From Mesorhizobium sp. Root102 (GTDB lineage: Bacteria; Pseudomonadota; Alphaproteobacteria; Rhizobiales; Rhizobiaceae), in contig NZ_LMCP01000002.1 in the NCBI RefSeq assembly GCF_001425625.1, positions 62,001 through 126,000 on the forward strand: a DNA stretch of 64,000 bases, in the 5' to 3' direction. The notes below the pieces were generated by a model. That model had not been told where the DNA came from, searched no databases, and saw only the letters and a list, made by a program, of their open reading frames with translations. The first letter of the stretch is position 1; each line of letters opens with the position of its first letter. Below, in pieces: positions 17,532 through 26,156 of this stretch. Made by a program: the position numbers and the translations under genes.

Positions 17532-18140
17532 ATGTTCTACGAACCTTCAAAGGGCCACGGCCTGCCCCACGACCCTTCGAAGGCGATCGTGGCGCCGCGT
17601 CCGATCGGCTGGATTTCGACGCTGAACAGGGCTGGTGAGATCAACCTCGCGCCATATTCCTTCTTTAATGCCTTCTCGACGCGACCCTTCATCGTCTGGT
17701 TTTCCTCCGAAGGCGAGAAAGACAGCGCCTCCTTCGCGCAGGAAACCGGCGAGTTCGTTGCCAATCTCGTCAGTCGCGACCTCGCGGAGAAGATGAACCG
17801 CACATCGGTCAATGCACCGCGCGGCGTCAATGAGTTCGTCTATGCCGACCTCGCCATGGCGCCGTCGCGCCTGGTCGCGCCGCCGCGCGTGGCGGCAGCG
17901 CCTGCAGCGCTCGAATGCCGGGTGACGGAAGTCTTTCGGCCAAAGGCACTGGACGGATCGCCGACAAGTGCCGTCGTCGTCGCCGGTGAAGTGGTCGGCG
18001 TATACATCGACGACGCCTTCCTGACAGACGGTCTGTTCGACATCACCAGGGCCGGCAATGTCGCCCGACTCGGCTATATGGACTATGCCAGCGTCAACGA
18101 GGTGTTTTCGATGCGACGGCCACGCTGGGACAAGGACTAA
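17532..18140 (+). CDS. Flavin reductase-like (FMN-binding split-barrel) protein
   Basis: A 202-residue protein of the flavin reductase-like domain family. It shows KAIVAPRPIGWISTLNRAG near residue 15, LAPYSFFNAFSTRPFIVWF near residue 38, and the SFAQETGEFVANLVSRDLAE helix. Such proteins bind FMN and reduce it with NAD(P)H, or use it as a bound cofactor. The ATG directly abuts the nitroreductase stop (TGA at 17529-17531). Its TAA overlaps by four bases the end of the convergent CitE-like gene. No membrane segment is seen. Confidence 0.85.
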   Translation: MFYEPSKGHGLPHDPSKAIVAPRPIGWISTLNRAGEINLAPYSFFNAFSTRPFIVWFSSEGEKDSASFAQETGEFVANLVSRDLAEKMNRTSVNAPRGVNEFVYADLAMAPSRLVAPPRVAAAPAALECRVTEVFRPKALDGSPTSAVVVAGEVVGVYIDDAFLTDGLFDITRAGNVARLGYMDYASVNEVFSMRRPRWDKD

Positions 18141-19018
18141 GCCGAGACTCCTGCCGCCTTTGCCCGCGCCAGAAGCCGCTCGGCCAGCCGCAAATGCGGG
18201 CGGTCGTACATCTTGCCGTCGATGCCGACGACGCCGGGATTTCCCACTGCCGCGAACGCGGCGACGATTGCCGCCGATTGTCTCACCGCCTCGAGCGACG
18301 GCGTGAAGGCGGCGTTGATGACCGGCACCTGATCGGGGTGGATAGCCATCTTGCCGGTGAAGCCATCGCGCTCGGCTTCACTGCATTCAGCTTGGAAGGC
18401 CGCCATGTCGCGAAAATTCGTAAAGACGGTGTCGATAGCCGCGACCTCCGCCGCACCAGCGGCGAGTATGGTCATCGTGCGAGCGTGACGGAACACGTCC
18501 GTGTAGCGGCCGCGCTCGTCGCGGGCCGTGCGTGCGCCGATCGCAGCCGACAGATCCTCGGCGCCCCAGGTGAGACCGGCAAGCCGCGCGCTCGTCCCGG
18601 CATAGGTCGCCGCCGCCAGCACGCCTGCCGGCGTTTCGGTGATGATCGGCAGGATCTTGATCGCGCCGTCGGCCAGGCCGTTTTCAGCCTCGCGCACCCT
18701 GAGCTTTACCGACAAATGCTGCACATCCTGGCCGCTGTTCGACTTGGGCAGCATTATGCCGTCGGGCTTGGCTGAAACGAGCGCCGCCAGATCGTCATCC
18801 GTCAGGCCGGTTGAGAGATCGTTGACCCTGACATAGATCGCTGAGCCGGTTTGCGCCCTGCGCTCGGCGATAAAGCGCGCCGCCACCTCGCGTGCCAGCG
18901 CCTTGTTCTGCGGCGCCACGGAATCTTCAAGGTCGACGATGACCACGTCGGCACCGGCACCAAAACCCTTATCCAGTTTCCTCTCGGAATCGCCGGGGAC
19001 GAACAGCAGCGAACGCAT
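18137..19018 (-). CDS. CitE-like CoA ester lyase (HpcH/HpaI family)
   Basis: A 293-residue TIM-barrel lyase of the HpcH/HpaI aldolase / citrate lyase beta family. RSLLFVPGDSERKL at the N-terminus, VIVDLEDSVAPQNK (metal/CoA region), the PITETPAGVLAAA segment with its catalytic Glu and GKMAIHPDQVPVIN near the C-terminus are diagnostic. It could cleave malyl-CoA, methylmalyl-CoA or citramalyl-CoA type thioesters. Three bases separate it from the upstream MaoC-family gene, so the pair is an operon, suggesting hydration followed by carbon-carbon cleavage of an acyl-CoA. Its 3' end overlaps the convergent flavin-reductase gene by four bases. Confidence 0.85.
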   Translation of the reverse strand: MRSLLFVPGDSERKLDKGFGAGADVVIVDLEDSVAPQNKALAREVAARFIAERRAQTGSAIYVRVNDLSTGLTDDDLAALVSAKPDGIMLPKSNSGQDVQHLSVKLRVREAENGLADGAIKILPIITETPAGVLAAATYAGTSARLAGLTWGAEDLSAAIGARTARDERGRYTDVFRHARTMTILAAGAAEVAAIDTVFTNFRDMAAFQAECSEAERDGFTGKMAIHPDQVPVINAAFTPSLEAVRQSAAIVAAFAAVGNPGVVGIDGKMYDRPHLRLAERLLARAKAAGVSA

Positions 19019-19021
19019 GCG

Positions 19022-19474
19022 TCAGTTCGCCTTCTTCAGCATCATCGCTTGCCTGGCGCATTTGGCGACGAGATCGCCATGCTGGTTGTAGGCGCGATGC
19101 TCGAATTCGACGATGCCGCGGTCGGGTTTCGACTTCGACTCCCGCACCGAGATGACTGTCGTCTCGACCCGGATGGTGTCGCCATGGAAGACCGGATGCG
19201 GAAACACGGTTTCCTTCATGCCGAGATTGGCGACCGTTGTGCCAACGGTGATGTCATTGACCGAAATGCCGATCATCAGCCCGAGCGTGAAAAGCGAGTT
19301 GACCAGCGGCTTGCCCCATTCGCTCTTGGCGGCAAAATCGAAGTCGATGTGCAGCGGCTGCGGGTTCAGCGTCATCACCGAAAACAGCATGTTGTCGCTT
19401 TCGGTAACGGTCTTGCGCAGCGTGTGCTGGAAGACATGGCCGACGACGAACTCTTCGAGATAAAGCCCGGCCAT
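19022..19474 (-). CDS. MaoC-family acyl-CoA hydratase
   Basis: A 150-residue single hot-dog-fold protein of the MaoC dehydratase group, acting on enoyl-CoA or beta-hydroxyacyl-CoA thioesters. The catalytic signature region is LNPQPLHIDFDFAAKSEWGK, followed by PLVNSLFTLGLMIGI. The start at 19474 is backed by GAGGGA; the frame extends upstream to 19528 without such support. It is translated together with the CitE-like lyase downstream. Length is normal for a single-domain MaoC protein. Substrate is unknown; mesaconyl-CoA is one possibility from the gene pairing. Confidence 0.82.
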   Translation of the reverse strand: MAGLYLEEFVVGHVFQHTLRKTVTESDNMLFSVMTLNPQPLHIDFDFAAKSEWGKPLVNSLFTLGLMIGISVNDITVGTTVANLGMKETVFPHPVFHGDTIRVETTVISVRESKSKPDRGIVEFEHRAYNQHGDLVAKCARQAMMLKKAN

Positions 19475-19626
19475 TTTCGGTCCCTCTATTGTTTGATGGT
19501 TGATAGGCGCTGCATTCAGGGCTCGCAAGCCAGTTAATGAACATGGTGAACCGTTCGTAAACTATTTCTGCCTACGGTCCTGACCGGGGCCAGAAACATT
19601 CTGGCAAGGGGCGTAAGCAGACGGGC

Positions 19627-20751
19627 ATGGTTGTTGTTTCGCATTTCCTGAAATGGATCTACACCGCCAGGGTGTCGGAGCGCGCCGCCGCGGCCAGCGC
19701 GTTGGCCCGAGCCTATGTCAATTCCGACCTGCCATTCGAGGACCGCTGCGCCGCCGAGGCGGCGCTGACGCTGTTGCTCGACGATGCCTCGTCGAAGGTG
19801 CGCCTGGCGATGGCCGAGGCGCTGTCGATGAGCCACCACGCGCCATTGCAGATCATCAGCGTGCTTGCCTCCGACCAACCGGAAGTGGCCGGCGTGGTGC
19901 TGGCGCGCTCGCCGCTGCTTACCGACGCCGATCTGATCAACCGCGTGGCCTCAAGTCCGAAGGCGACGCAAAAATTGATCGCCGACCGGCCGCTCGTCTC
20001 GATGGCGCTGTCGGCGGCCATCGCCGAGATCGGCGAGGCGGAGGCCTGCGCCGTGCTGCTCGCCAACAGCGGCGCCGACATCGCTTCGCTCAGTTTCCGC
20101 CGCATGGCCGAACGGCACGGGCATCTGCCCTTGGTGCGCGAGGCGCTGATATCGGATGCCCGCCTGCCTGCCGACTGCCGGCACATGCTGCTCGTCAAAC
20201 TCGGCGAGATGCTGAAAACGTCGCCACTGGTGATGGCATTGATGGGCGCGGCGCGAGCCGATCGCGTCATGCGCGACGCCTGCGTCAAGGCCTCGGTGAC
20301 GCTGATCGAGGGTACGCGCCAGGAAGAACATGCGGCGCTGATCGAGCATCTCAGGCTGCGCGGCGATCTCACCGCGAGCTTTCTCATCCGCACCATCGCG
20401 CATGGCAAGGTCGATTTCTTCGGCTCGGCGATGGTCGCGCTCAGCCAGCAGTCCGAACAAAGGGTGAGGGCGCTGCTGGCCGGCGGGCACGATGTCGCCT
20501 TGCAGGCGTTGTTTCGCAGCGCGGGCCTCGCCGCGGCGACGCACGCCATCATCCTGCGCGCGCTGAAGATCTGGCGCGAAGTCGCCAACGGCAAGCGCGT
20601 CGCCGGTGTGCAGGAGGTCAGCTGGCTGATGCTCAAGGAAGTGGGCGGGCAATCCGCCGAGGGTGATCTTGCCGCGCTGGTCAAGTCGATCCATCTCGAT
20701 GCGCTGCGCGAGAACGCGCGGGGCCACGCGCTGGCGATCGCGGCGGCCTAG
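19627..20751 (+). CDS. DUF2336 domain protein (HEAT-like repeats)
   Basis: A 374-residue, mostly alpha-helical cytoplasmic protein. The N-terminal 150 residues contain HEAT-like helical pairs (for example AAEAALTLLLDDASSKVRLA and MAEALSMSHHAPLQIISVLA), and the remainder fits the DUF2336 family, widespread in alphaproteobacteria and of unknown function. No catalytic motif is visible; a scaffold or protein-protein role is typical of HEAT repeats. A small 7-bp hairpin (19589-19605, loop ACA) lies just upstream in the leader. The stop overlaps the stop of the convergent FUSC gene in the shared sequence CTAG. Confidence 0.8.
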   Translation: MVVVSHFLKWIYTARVSERAAAASALARAYVNSDLPFEDRCAAEAALTLLLDDASSKVRLAMAEALSMSHHAPLQIISVLASDQPEVAGVVLARSPLLTDADLINRVASSPKATQKLIADRPLVSMALSAAIAEIGEAEACAVLLANSGADIASLSFRRMAERHGHLPLVREALISDARLPADCRHMLLVKLGEMLKTSPLVMALMGAARADRVMRDACVKASVTLIEGTRQEEHAALIEHLRLRGDLTASFLIRTIAHGKVDFFGSAMVALSQQSEQRVRALLAGGHDVALQALFRSAGLAAATHAIILRALKIWREVANGKRVAGVQEVSWLMLKEVGGQSAEGDLAALVKSIHLDALRENARGHALAIAAA

Positions 20752-22814
20752 CCTTTATCCCTCGCGAAGAAATCCGGAAAATCCTCCATCGCGGCGGCGA
20801 TGATGCGCAGCGATGCCGCGATCTGCAGCATCTCGCCAGTGCCGTTTCGTTGGGCGATGCTCACCGAATATTGGCGCGCGACGGCGACGGTCGAGGTCTG
20901 CTGATCACCGGGGGCGCGGAAGAGCAGTTCGCGCGCCAGCCCTCTTAGAAAGTTGGCAATCGAAAGCGCGGTCTCGGATGGGATGGCATGGCCCTGGCTT
21001 GCTCTACGCAGCCGCAGGATCTCCAGGCCAACGGTGACGGCCGCAACGCCGCCGCCCAGAACCGCGTCGCCCTTCCTGCCGGCGTTCTGCACCAGCGGCA
21101 TCAACTGGTTGATGCGATCATAGGCGAGGCTCTCGAAGGCCGAACGCCTCGGCACGCGTTCATGCAGGCATAGCCGCGCCAGATCCTCGCGCATGGCGCG
21201 CACGATGCGGTTGGCCGCGAGCCATGGATCGGCGGGCAGCACGACGATGAAGACGCCGATCGCCAGCAGGATACCGACCAGGATCGAAGCCGAACCGGCA
21301 AAGAACGGGCCGGGATCGTAGGTCATCGCCTGATGCGGACTAAGGAAGGCGAGGAAGTTGATGGCGAAAGCCGTCGCCACGCCGACATAGCGCGGATTGG
21401 CCATGGCGAGCGCCGTCGGCACCAGGATGGGCACGACAAACAGCATGAACCAGCCGAAGCCGGGCAAGGCGGGCAGCGCGATCTGGCCGACGAGAAAGGC
21501 AAAGGGCAAAGCGAACAGCGTTCCTCTGAAGAAGCCCCAGGCCACCTGCACCGGGTCGGGGCGAGCGGCAAACAGGCTCGATACGACGGCAACGAGAATG
21601 ACCGTGCCGGCCGCTTCCGACCATTTCGTCGTTAGCCAGAAGGCCGCGACCAGCAGCGTGGCAAGGGCAGCGCGCACGGCGTTGCGCGATGCGCCGGGGT
21701 AATCGCGATGCACCACCAGTGCAGGCTGCCTGCTGCCCTGGAGCGGGCGCGTGGCAGGCGCGCGCAAGGCGTCGAGGCCGCGCAGCACCTGCTTGAGCGC
21801 CTCGGCGAAATCGGCGGCGATGGTAAGGCGGGTGATGGTGCCGACCCTGTCGTCGCCCTGGTCAGTCGAGGCATCGGGCATTTGCCGAGCGTTTCCGGCA
21901 ATCGCATCGAGCCGAGCCACCCACGGCGCCGTATCGTCCAATGCGCCGGGCTTTGTTGCCAGCTCGCTGACCAGCGACTGTAATTCCGAGCGTACCGGAA
22001 TAAGCGCCGCATTCTTCGGGGCGGCGTGCGAATGCAGCGCGCGTGCCGCCGAGAGCGCCGAGAGCAGCTGTCCTATGGTGCGCCGGACCGGGTGGGCGCG
22101 GGGCGCGAAGCTCGGCGCCTCGAGTCTGGCATAGGCGCGCATCTCGCCAAGCGTCTGTGTGTCGGCGACCAGTTTTCGGTGCAAGCCGGAGAGCGTTGCG
22201 GGATCGCCGCCAGAGAACGCTCCGCCGGCGTATGTCGCGAGATCGAGGATGCATCGTTTCAGGCGCGACACGATGGCGTCGCTGGCCAGTTTCGGCAGGA
22301 TCAGCCGGCTGGTCAGGCCGGCGCAGACAATCCCGAGCACGATCTCGGCACAGCGCGCGACGGCGAGGTCGACGACGAGGTGCGGCTGTCCGAAGGCGGG
22401 CAGGCCGATGATCATCGCGGTGTAGCCGGCAAGTGCGGCACCATAGGCTTCGGGATTGCGCAGCAGCGACGAGACGAAGGTGCAAATGCCGATCCAGACG
22501 GCCAGCACCGTCACCAGCACCCAGGGGCCGGTGCCGAACACCGTGGTGATGCCGATCGCCGCAACGCCGCCGACCAGCGTGCCGAGCAACCGGTAGAAGC
22601 CCTTCGCCAGCACCATGCCGGCAACCGGCTGGGCGACGATGAACACCGTCATCATGGCCCATTGCGGGTGGTCGAGCTTCAGCACGTAGGCGACCAGAAG
22701 CGCGATCAGGCCGGCCGAAACGGTGCGCAGGGAGAAAATCCAGTCCGAACGCGTCGGTTGCCTCAACCCGGCCAGACTGGTGTCGAAATAGGCTTTCAGC
22801 CGCGCCCAGATCAC
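20748..22814 (-). CDS. FUSC/AaeB-type aromatic-acid exporter-like membrane protein
   Basis: A 688-residue inner-membrane protein of the fusaric-acid-resistance (FUSC) family. Two blocks of membrane helices (residues about 25-185 and 380-530) are each followed by a cytoplasmic helical region, which is the duplicated architecture of AaeB-like efflux proteins. MMTVFIVAQPVAGMVLAKGF and the later FAINFLAFLSPHQAMTYDPG are membrane segments. The GTG start at 22814 has GGAG about nine bases upstream. No periplasmic adaptor (AaeA-like) gene is adjacent. A repeat element separates it from the upstream parE on the same strand. Substrate is unknown. Confidence 0.82.
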   Translation of the reverse strand: MIWARLKAYFDTSLAGLRQPTRSDWIFSLRTVSAGLIALLVAYVLKLDHPQWAMMTVFIVAQPVAGMVLAKGFYRLLGTLVGGVAAIGITTVFGTGPWVLVTVLAVWIGICTFVSSLLRNPEAYGAALAGYTAMIIGLPAFGQPHLVVDLAVARCAEIVLGIVCAGLTSRLILPKLASDAIVSRLKRCILDLATYAGGAFSGGDPATLSGLHRKLVADTQTLGEMRAYARLEAPSFAPRAHPVRRTIGQLLSALSAARALHSHAAPKNAALIPVRSELQSLVSELATKPGALDDTAPWVARLDAIAGNARQMPDASTDQGDDRVGTITRLTIAADFAEALKQVLRGLDALRAPATRPLQGSRQPALVVHRDYPGASRNAVRAALATLLVAAFWLTTKWSEAAGTVILVAVVSSLFAARPDPVQVAWGFFRGTLFALPFAFLVGQIALPALPGFGWFMLFVVPILVPTALAMANPRYVGVATAFAINFLAFLSPHQAMTYDPGPFFAGSASILVGILLAIGVFIVVLPADPWLAANRIVRAMREDLARLCLHERVPRRSAFESLAYDRINQLMPLVQNAGRKGDAVLGGGVAAVTVGLEILRLRRASQGHAIPSETALSIANFLRGLARELLFRAPGDQQTSTVAVARQYSVSIAQRNGTGEMLQIAASLRIIAAAMEDFPDFFARDKG

Positions 22815-22844
22815 ATGCTGGTCTCCGTATCAGAAGCGCAGGCT

Positions 22845-22897
22845 AGAGCAATTCCCGGAAAAGTGTGAAACGGTTTTCCTGCCGGAAAACAAAGAGC
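22845..22897. repeat. Short intergenic palindromic repeat between FUSC gene and parE
   Basis: The sequence AGAGCAATTCCCGGAAAAGT is followed by a hairpin, GTTTTCC (22873-22879) with GGAAAAC (22884-22890) around TGCC. It is of the kind found in many copies in Rhizobiales intergenic regions. On the minus strand it lies directly downstream of parE and could act as a transcription or mRNA-stability element. Confidence 0.5.
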
Positions 22898-22911
22898 TAA
22901 ACCGCTGGCGG

Positions 22912-24975
22912 CTAGATATCCAGCACTTCCGTCTCGGCGAATTCGGCTCGTTCCTGGATGAAGCGGAAGCGAGCCTCCGGCTTGGTGCCCATCAGCGCGT
23001 CGACCGCGTCCTTGGTAGCGGCCTCGGCGTCAATCACATCGATCCTGAGCAAGGTGCGCTTCCTCGGATCCATGGTGGTTTCCTTGAGCTGGGCGGCCAT
23101 CATCTCGCCCAGACCCTTGAAGCGGCCGAGTTCGACCTTGCCGCGCCCGGTGAACTCGGTGCGCAAAAGCTCGTCCTTGTGCGCGTCGTCACGGGCGTAG
23201 GCGACCTTGCCGCCCTGCCTGATAGAGTAAAGCGGTGGCACCGCGAGGTAGAGATGGCCGCCACGAACCAGCGCCGGCATCTCCTGGTAGAAGAAGGTGA
23301 TCAGCAGCGAAGCGATGTGGGCGCCGTCGACGTCGGCGTCGGTCATGATGATGACGCGGTCGTAGCGCAAATCTTCGTCGCGGTATTTCGATCGCGTGCC
23401 GCAGCCGAGCGCCTGGATCAGGTCGGATATCTGCTGGTTGCCGGCAAGCTTGTCGTTGCCGGCGCTGGCGACGTTGAGGATTTTTCCGCGCAGCGGCAGG
23501 ACGGCCTGGCTGGCGCGGTCGCGCGCCTGCTTGGCCGAGCCGCCGGCCGAGTCACCTTCAACGATGAACAGTTCGGCGCCGGCCGCGGCATTCTGCGTGC
23601 AGTCGGCGAGCTTGCCCGGAAGGCGCAATTTGCGCACCGCGCTCTTGCGCGACACTTCCTTTTCCTGCCGCCGGCGCACCCGTTCGTCGGCGCGTGCGAT
23701 CACCCATTCGAGCAGCTTCGAGGCTTCCTGCGGATTATCGGCCAGCCAATGGTCGAACGGATCACGGATCGCGGTCTCGACGATACGGATCGCCTCGATC
23801 GTCGCCAGCCTGTCCTTGGTCTGGCCGACGAATTCCGGCTCGCGGATGAACACCGACAGCATGCCTGCCGCCGAGATCATGACGTCTTCCGAGGTGACGA
23901 TCGAGGCGCGCTTGTTGCCGACGAGATCGGCATAGGCGCGCAGGCCCCGCGTCAGCACGTTGCGGAAGCCGGCCTCGTGGGTGCCGCCTTCGCCGGTCGG
24001 GATGGTGTTGCAGTAGGAATTGATGAAGCCGTCGCCGCCGAACCAGGTCACCGCCCACTCAAGCGAGCCATGGCCACCTTGCTTGTCGCTTTTGCCGGCA
24101 AACATCTCGCGGGTGACCTGGAAGTCGTCGCCGAGCGATGCCTTGAGATAATCCTTCAGGCCGCCGGGAAAATGGAATTCAGCCTTGGCCGGCGTCTGAT
24201 CCTTTTCCTTGATCAGTGACGGATCGCAGGTCCAGCGGATCTCGACTCCGCCGAACAGATAGGCTTTCGAGCGCGTCATGCGGTAGAGTCGCGCCGGTTC
24301 GAACGCCGCGCCCTTGCCGAAAATCTGCTCGTCGGGGTGGAAGCGGATTTTCGTTCCGCGCCGGTTGTGGACCTCGCCCAATTGTTCCAGGCCGGTCACG
24401 GGAACGCCGCGCGAAAAGCGCTGGCGATAGAGCTGGCGGCCTCGTGCGACCTCGACCTCGAGATGATCCGACAGTGCGTTGACCACGGACACGCCGACGC
24501 CATGCAGGCCGCCCGATGTCTCGTAGACCTTGGAGTCGAACTTGCCGCCCGAATGCAGCGTCGTCATGATCACTTCGAGTGCAGGCTTCTTGAATTTCGG
24601 ATGCGGATCGACCGGGATGCCGCGGCCATTGTCGGTGACGGCGAGATAGCCGTCGGCCGAGAGTTCGACATCGATGAAGGTGGCATGCCCGGCCACCGCT
24701 TCGTCCATCGAATTGTCGATGACCTCGGCGAACAGATGGTGCATCGCCTTGTCGTCGGTGCCGCCGATATACATGCCTGGCCGGCGGCGCACCGGCTCCA
24801 GCCCTTCCAGCACCTCGATGTCGGCAGCGCTATAGCCTTCGCTGCCATCCTTTGTCGCGACAGGACGCTTGGTGGCCTGAACCAGCGGATCCGCCGGGCG
24901 CGCCGGCGTGCGAACCGGCTGAGGCTGCTTGTCCATATTGCCGAAGAGATCGTTGTTGTCGTCCATGTCTGCCAT
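22912..24975 (-). CDS. parE: DNA topoisomerase IV subunit B
   Basis: ATPase subunit of topoisomerase IV, which decatenates chromosomes. The 687-residue protein has a GHKL ATPase domain with EVLEGLEPVRRRPGMYIG and the ATP-lid motif GGLHGVGVSVVNALS, a transducer domain, and the TOPRIM motif EGDSAGGSAKQARDR followed by DADVDGAHI. The leading 45 residues are low-complexity and proline/charged-rich, common for alphaproteobacterial ParE. I call ParE rather than GyrB from overall length and the SGGLHGVGVSV context. ParC is not in the window. It is divergent from the Tad operon. Confidence 0.93.
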   Translation of the reverse strand: MADMDDNNDLFGNMDKQPQPVRTPARPADPLVQATKRPVATKDGSEGYSAADIEVLEGLEPVRRRPGMYIGGTDDKAMHHLFAEVIDNSMDEAVAGHATFIDVELSADGYLAVTDNGRGIPVDPHPKFKKPALEVIMTTLHSGGKFDSKVYETSGGLHGVGVSVVNALSDHLEVEVARGRQLYRQRFSRGVPVTGLEQLGEVHNRRGTKIRFHPDEQIFGKGAAFEPARLYRMTRSKAYLFGGVEIRWTCDPSLIKEKDQTPAKAEFHFPGGLKDYLKASLGDDFQVTREMFAGKSDKQGGHGSLEWAVTWFGGDGFINSYCNTIPTGEGGTHEAGFRNVLTRGLRAYADLVGNKRASIVTSEDVMISAAGMLSVFIREPEFVGQTKDRLATIEAIRIVETAIRDPFDHWLADNPQEASKLLEWVIARADERVRRRQEKEVSRKSAVRKLRLPGKLADCTQNAAAGAELFIVEGDSAGGSAKQARDRASQAVLPLRGKILNVASAGNDKLAGNQQISDLIQALGCGTRSKYRDEDLRYDRVIIMTDADVDGAHIASLLITFFYQEMPALVRGGHLYLAVPPLYSIRQGGKVAYARDDAHKDELLRTEFTGRGKVELGRFKGLGEMMAAQLKETTMDPRKRTLLRIDVIDAEAATKDAVDALMGTKPEARFRFIQERAEFAETEVLDI

Positions 24976-25197
24976 AGATGCTGCGAATCACCTCACGATA
25001 CTGCCACGCTTTTCAGCGCCAAGCGACCGAGGTTCCTGTTCCGTTCGGGGATATGATCCCTCTTAACTCAAAACCATTCGATAACCAAGACGGCGGAAAT
25101 AGGTCGGATACCGCCGCGCAAGATTCCTGATTCTTTAACAATGCCGCCTAGCGTGAGCCCAACAAAACAAGAAACTGCGGGCATCAGGGGTTTCGGC

Positions 25198-26124
25198 GTG
25201 AGGGGCAAGGCCATATCGATGATCGGCATCGCCGCCGTTTTTGGCGCGATCTCGATCTTTGCCGCGGATTTCTGGGTCAAAAGCCAGGCCAAGGCCGATT
25301 CCGAAGAGAAGACGGCGTCGATCCCGGCACCTGTTGTGCCCAGGGTAGAGTTCAAGACCATCGTGGTGGCGAATGCGCCGCTGCGTTACGGCATGGAACT
25401 CGACCGGGCGCAGCTTAGCGAAATTCCGTGGTCGGAAGGGTCCGTGCCGAAGGGCGCCTTCGCCACCATCAATGCGTTGCTCGCCGACGGCAGCCGCGTG
25501 GTGCTGTCGCCGATCGAAGTCAACGAACCGGTGCTGCTGACCAAGCTGTCCGGGCCAAATGGCCGCGCGACGCTTTCCAACATGATGACGCCCGGAATGC
25601 GGGCGGTGACCATCCGCACCGACGAAATCGCCGGGGTCGGCGGCTTCGTCACGCCGGGCGACCGGGTTGATGTCGTGCTGACACGCGATGCCGGCGAAAT
25701 CCAGGAGGTGGCCAAGAACGCACAGGGCGCTGCCGGTTCCACCATCACCTCCGAGATCGTTGTCGCCGATGCCAAGGTGCTGAGCGTCGGGCAGGGTGCC
25801 GACGAGCGTCAGACGACGCCGCAGATTTCCAATTCCGTGACTATCGAGGTGACGACCGACGGCGCGCAGAAAGTGGCACTTGCCCGCACCGTCGGCACCT
25901 TGTCCTTGTCGCTTCGGTCCTCCAGCGAAGGCGGAGACGACAAGAACGGCGTCACCACCATCTCTTCCTTCGGTGGATCGGTCGCCTCGAATGTGCAGGC
26001 CGCGGCCGGCTCATTGTTCGATGCCGCCACCAAGGAGCCGGAGAAACCGAAGTTCAAGACGGTCATCGTGACGCGCGGCACAAAGGCCGAGGAATACCAG
26101 GTTCCTTCGCGGGACCAGAAATAG
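25198..26124 (+). CDS. cpaB: Flp pilus assembly protein CpaB (RcpC)
   Basis: Periplasmic, inner-membrane-anchored component of the Tad/Flp pilus secretion machine. The N-terminus has one membrane helix (SMIGIAAVFGAISIFAADFW) followed by an SAF-like domain (VVANAPLRYGMELDRAQLSE) and a long beta-rich region with AVTIRTDEIAGVGGFVTPGD. The start is uncertain: an ATG at 25141 gives 19 extra residues but has no ribosome-binding site, while GTG 25198 has AGGGG at 25186-25190 and begins just before the helix. It is the first gene of the tad cluster here. Confidence 0.88.
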   Translation: MRGKAISMIGIAAVFGAISIFAADFWVKSQAKADSEEKTASIPAPVVPRVEFKTIVVANAPLRYGMELDRAQLSEIPWSEGSVPKGAFATINALLADGSRVVLSPIEVNEPVLLTKLSGPNGRATLSNMMTPGMRAVTIRTDEIAGVGGFVTPGDRVDVVLTRDAGEIQEVAKNAQGAAGSTITSEIVVADAKVLSVGQGADERQTTPQISNSVTIEVTTDGAQKVALARTVGTLSLSLRSSSEGGDDKNGVTTISSFGGSVASNVQAAAGSLFDAATKEPEKPKFKTVIVTRGTKAEEYQVPSRDQK

Positions 26125-26156
26125 AAGCCAGTGGGGACTGGGTGAGGGACGGGACA

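Noticed and set aside
24976..25140. CtrA-type binding site (TTAA-N7-TTAA) in the parE-cpaB intergenic region
   Set aside because: TTAA sequences occur, but no pair with the correct spacing was found.
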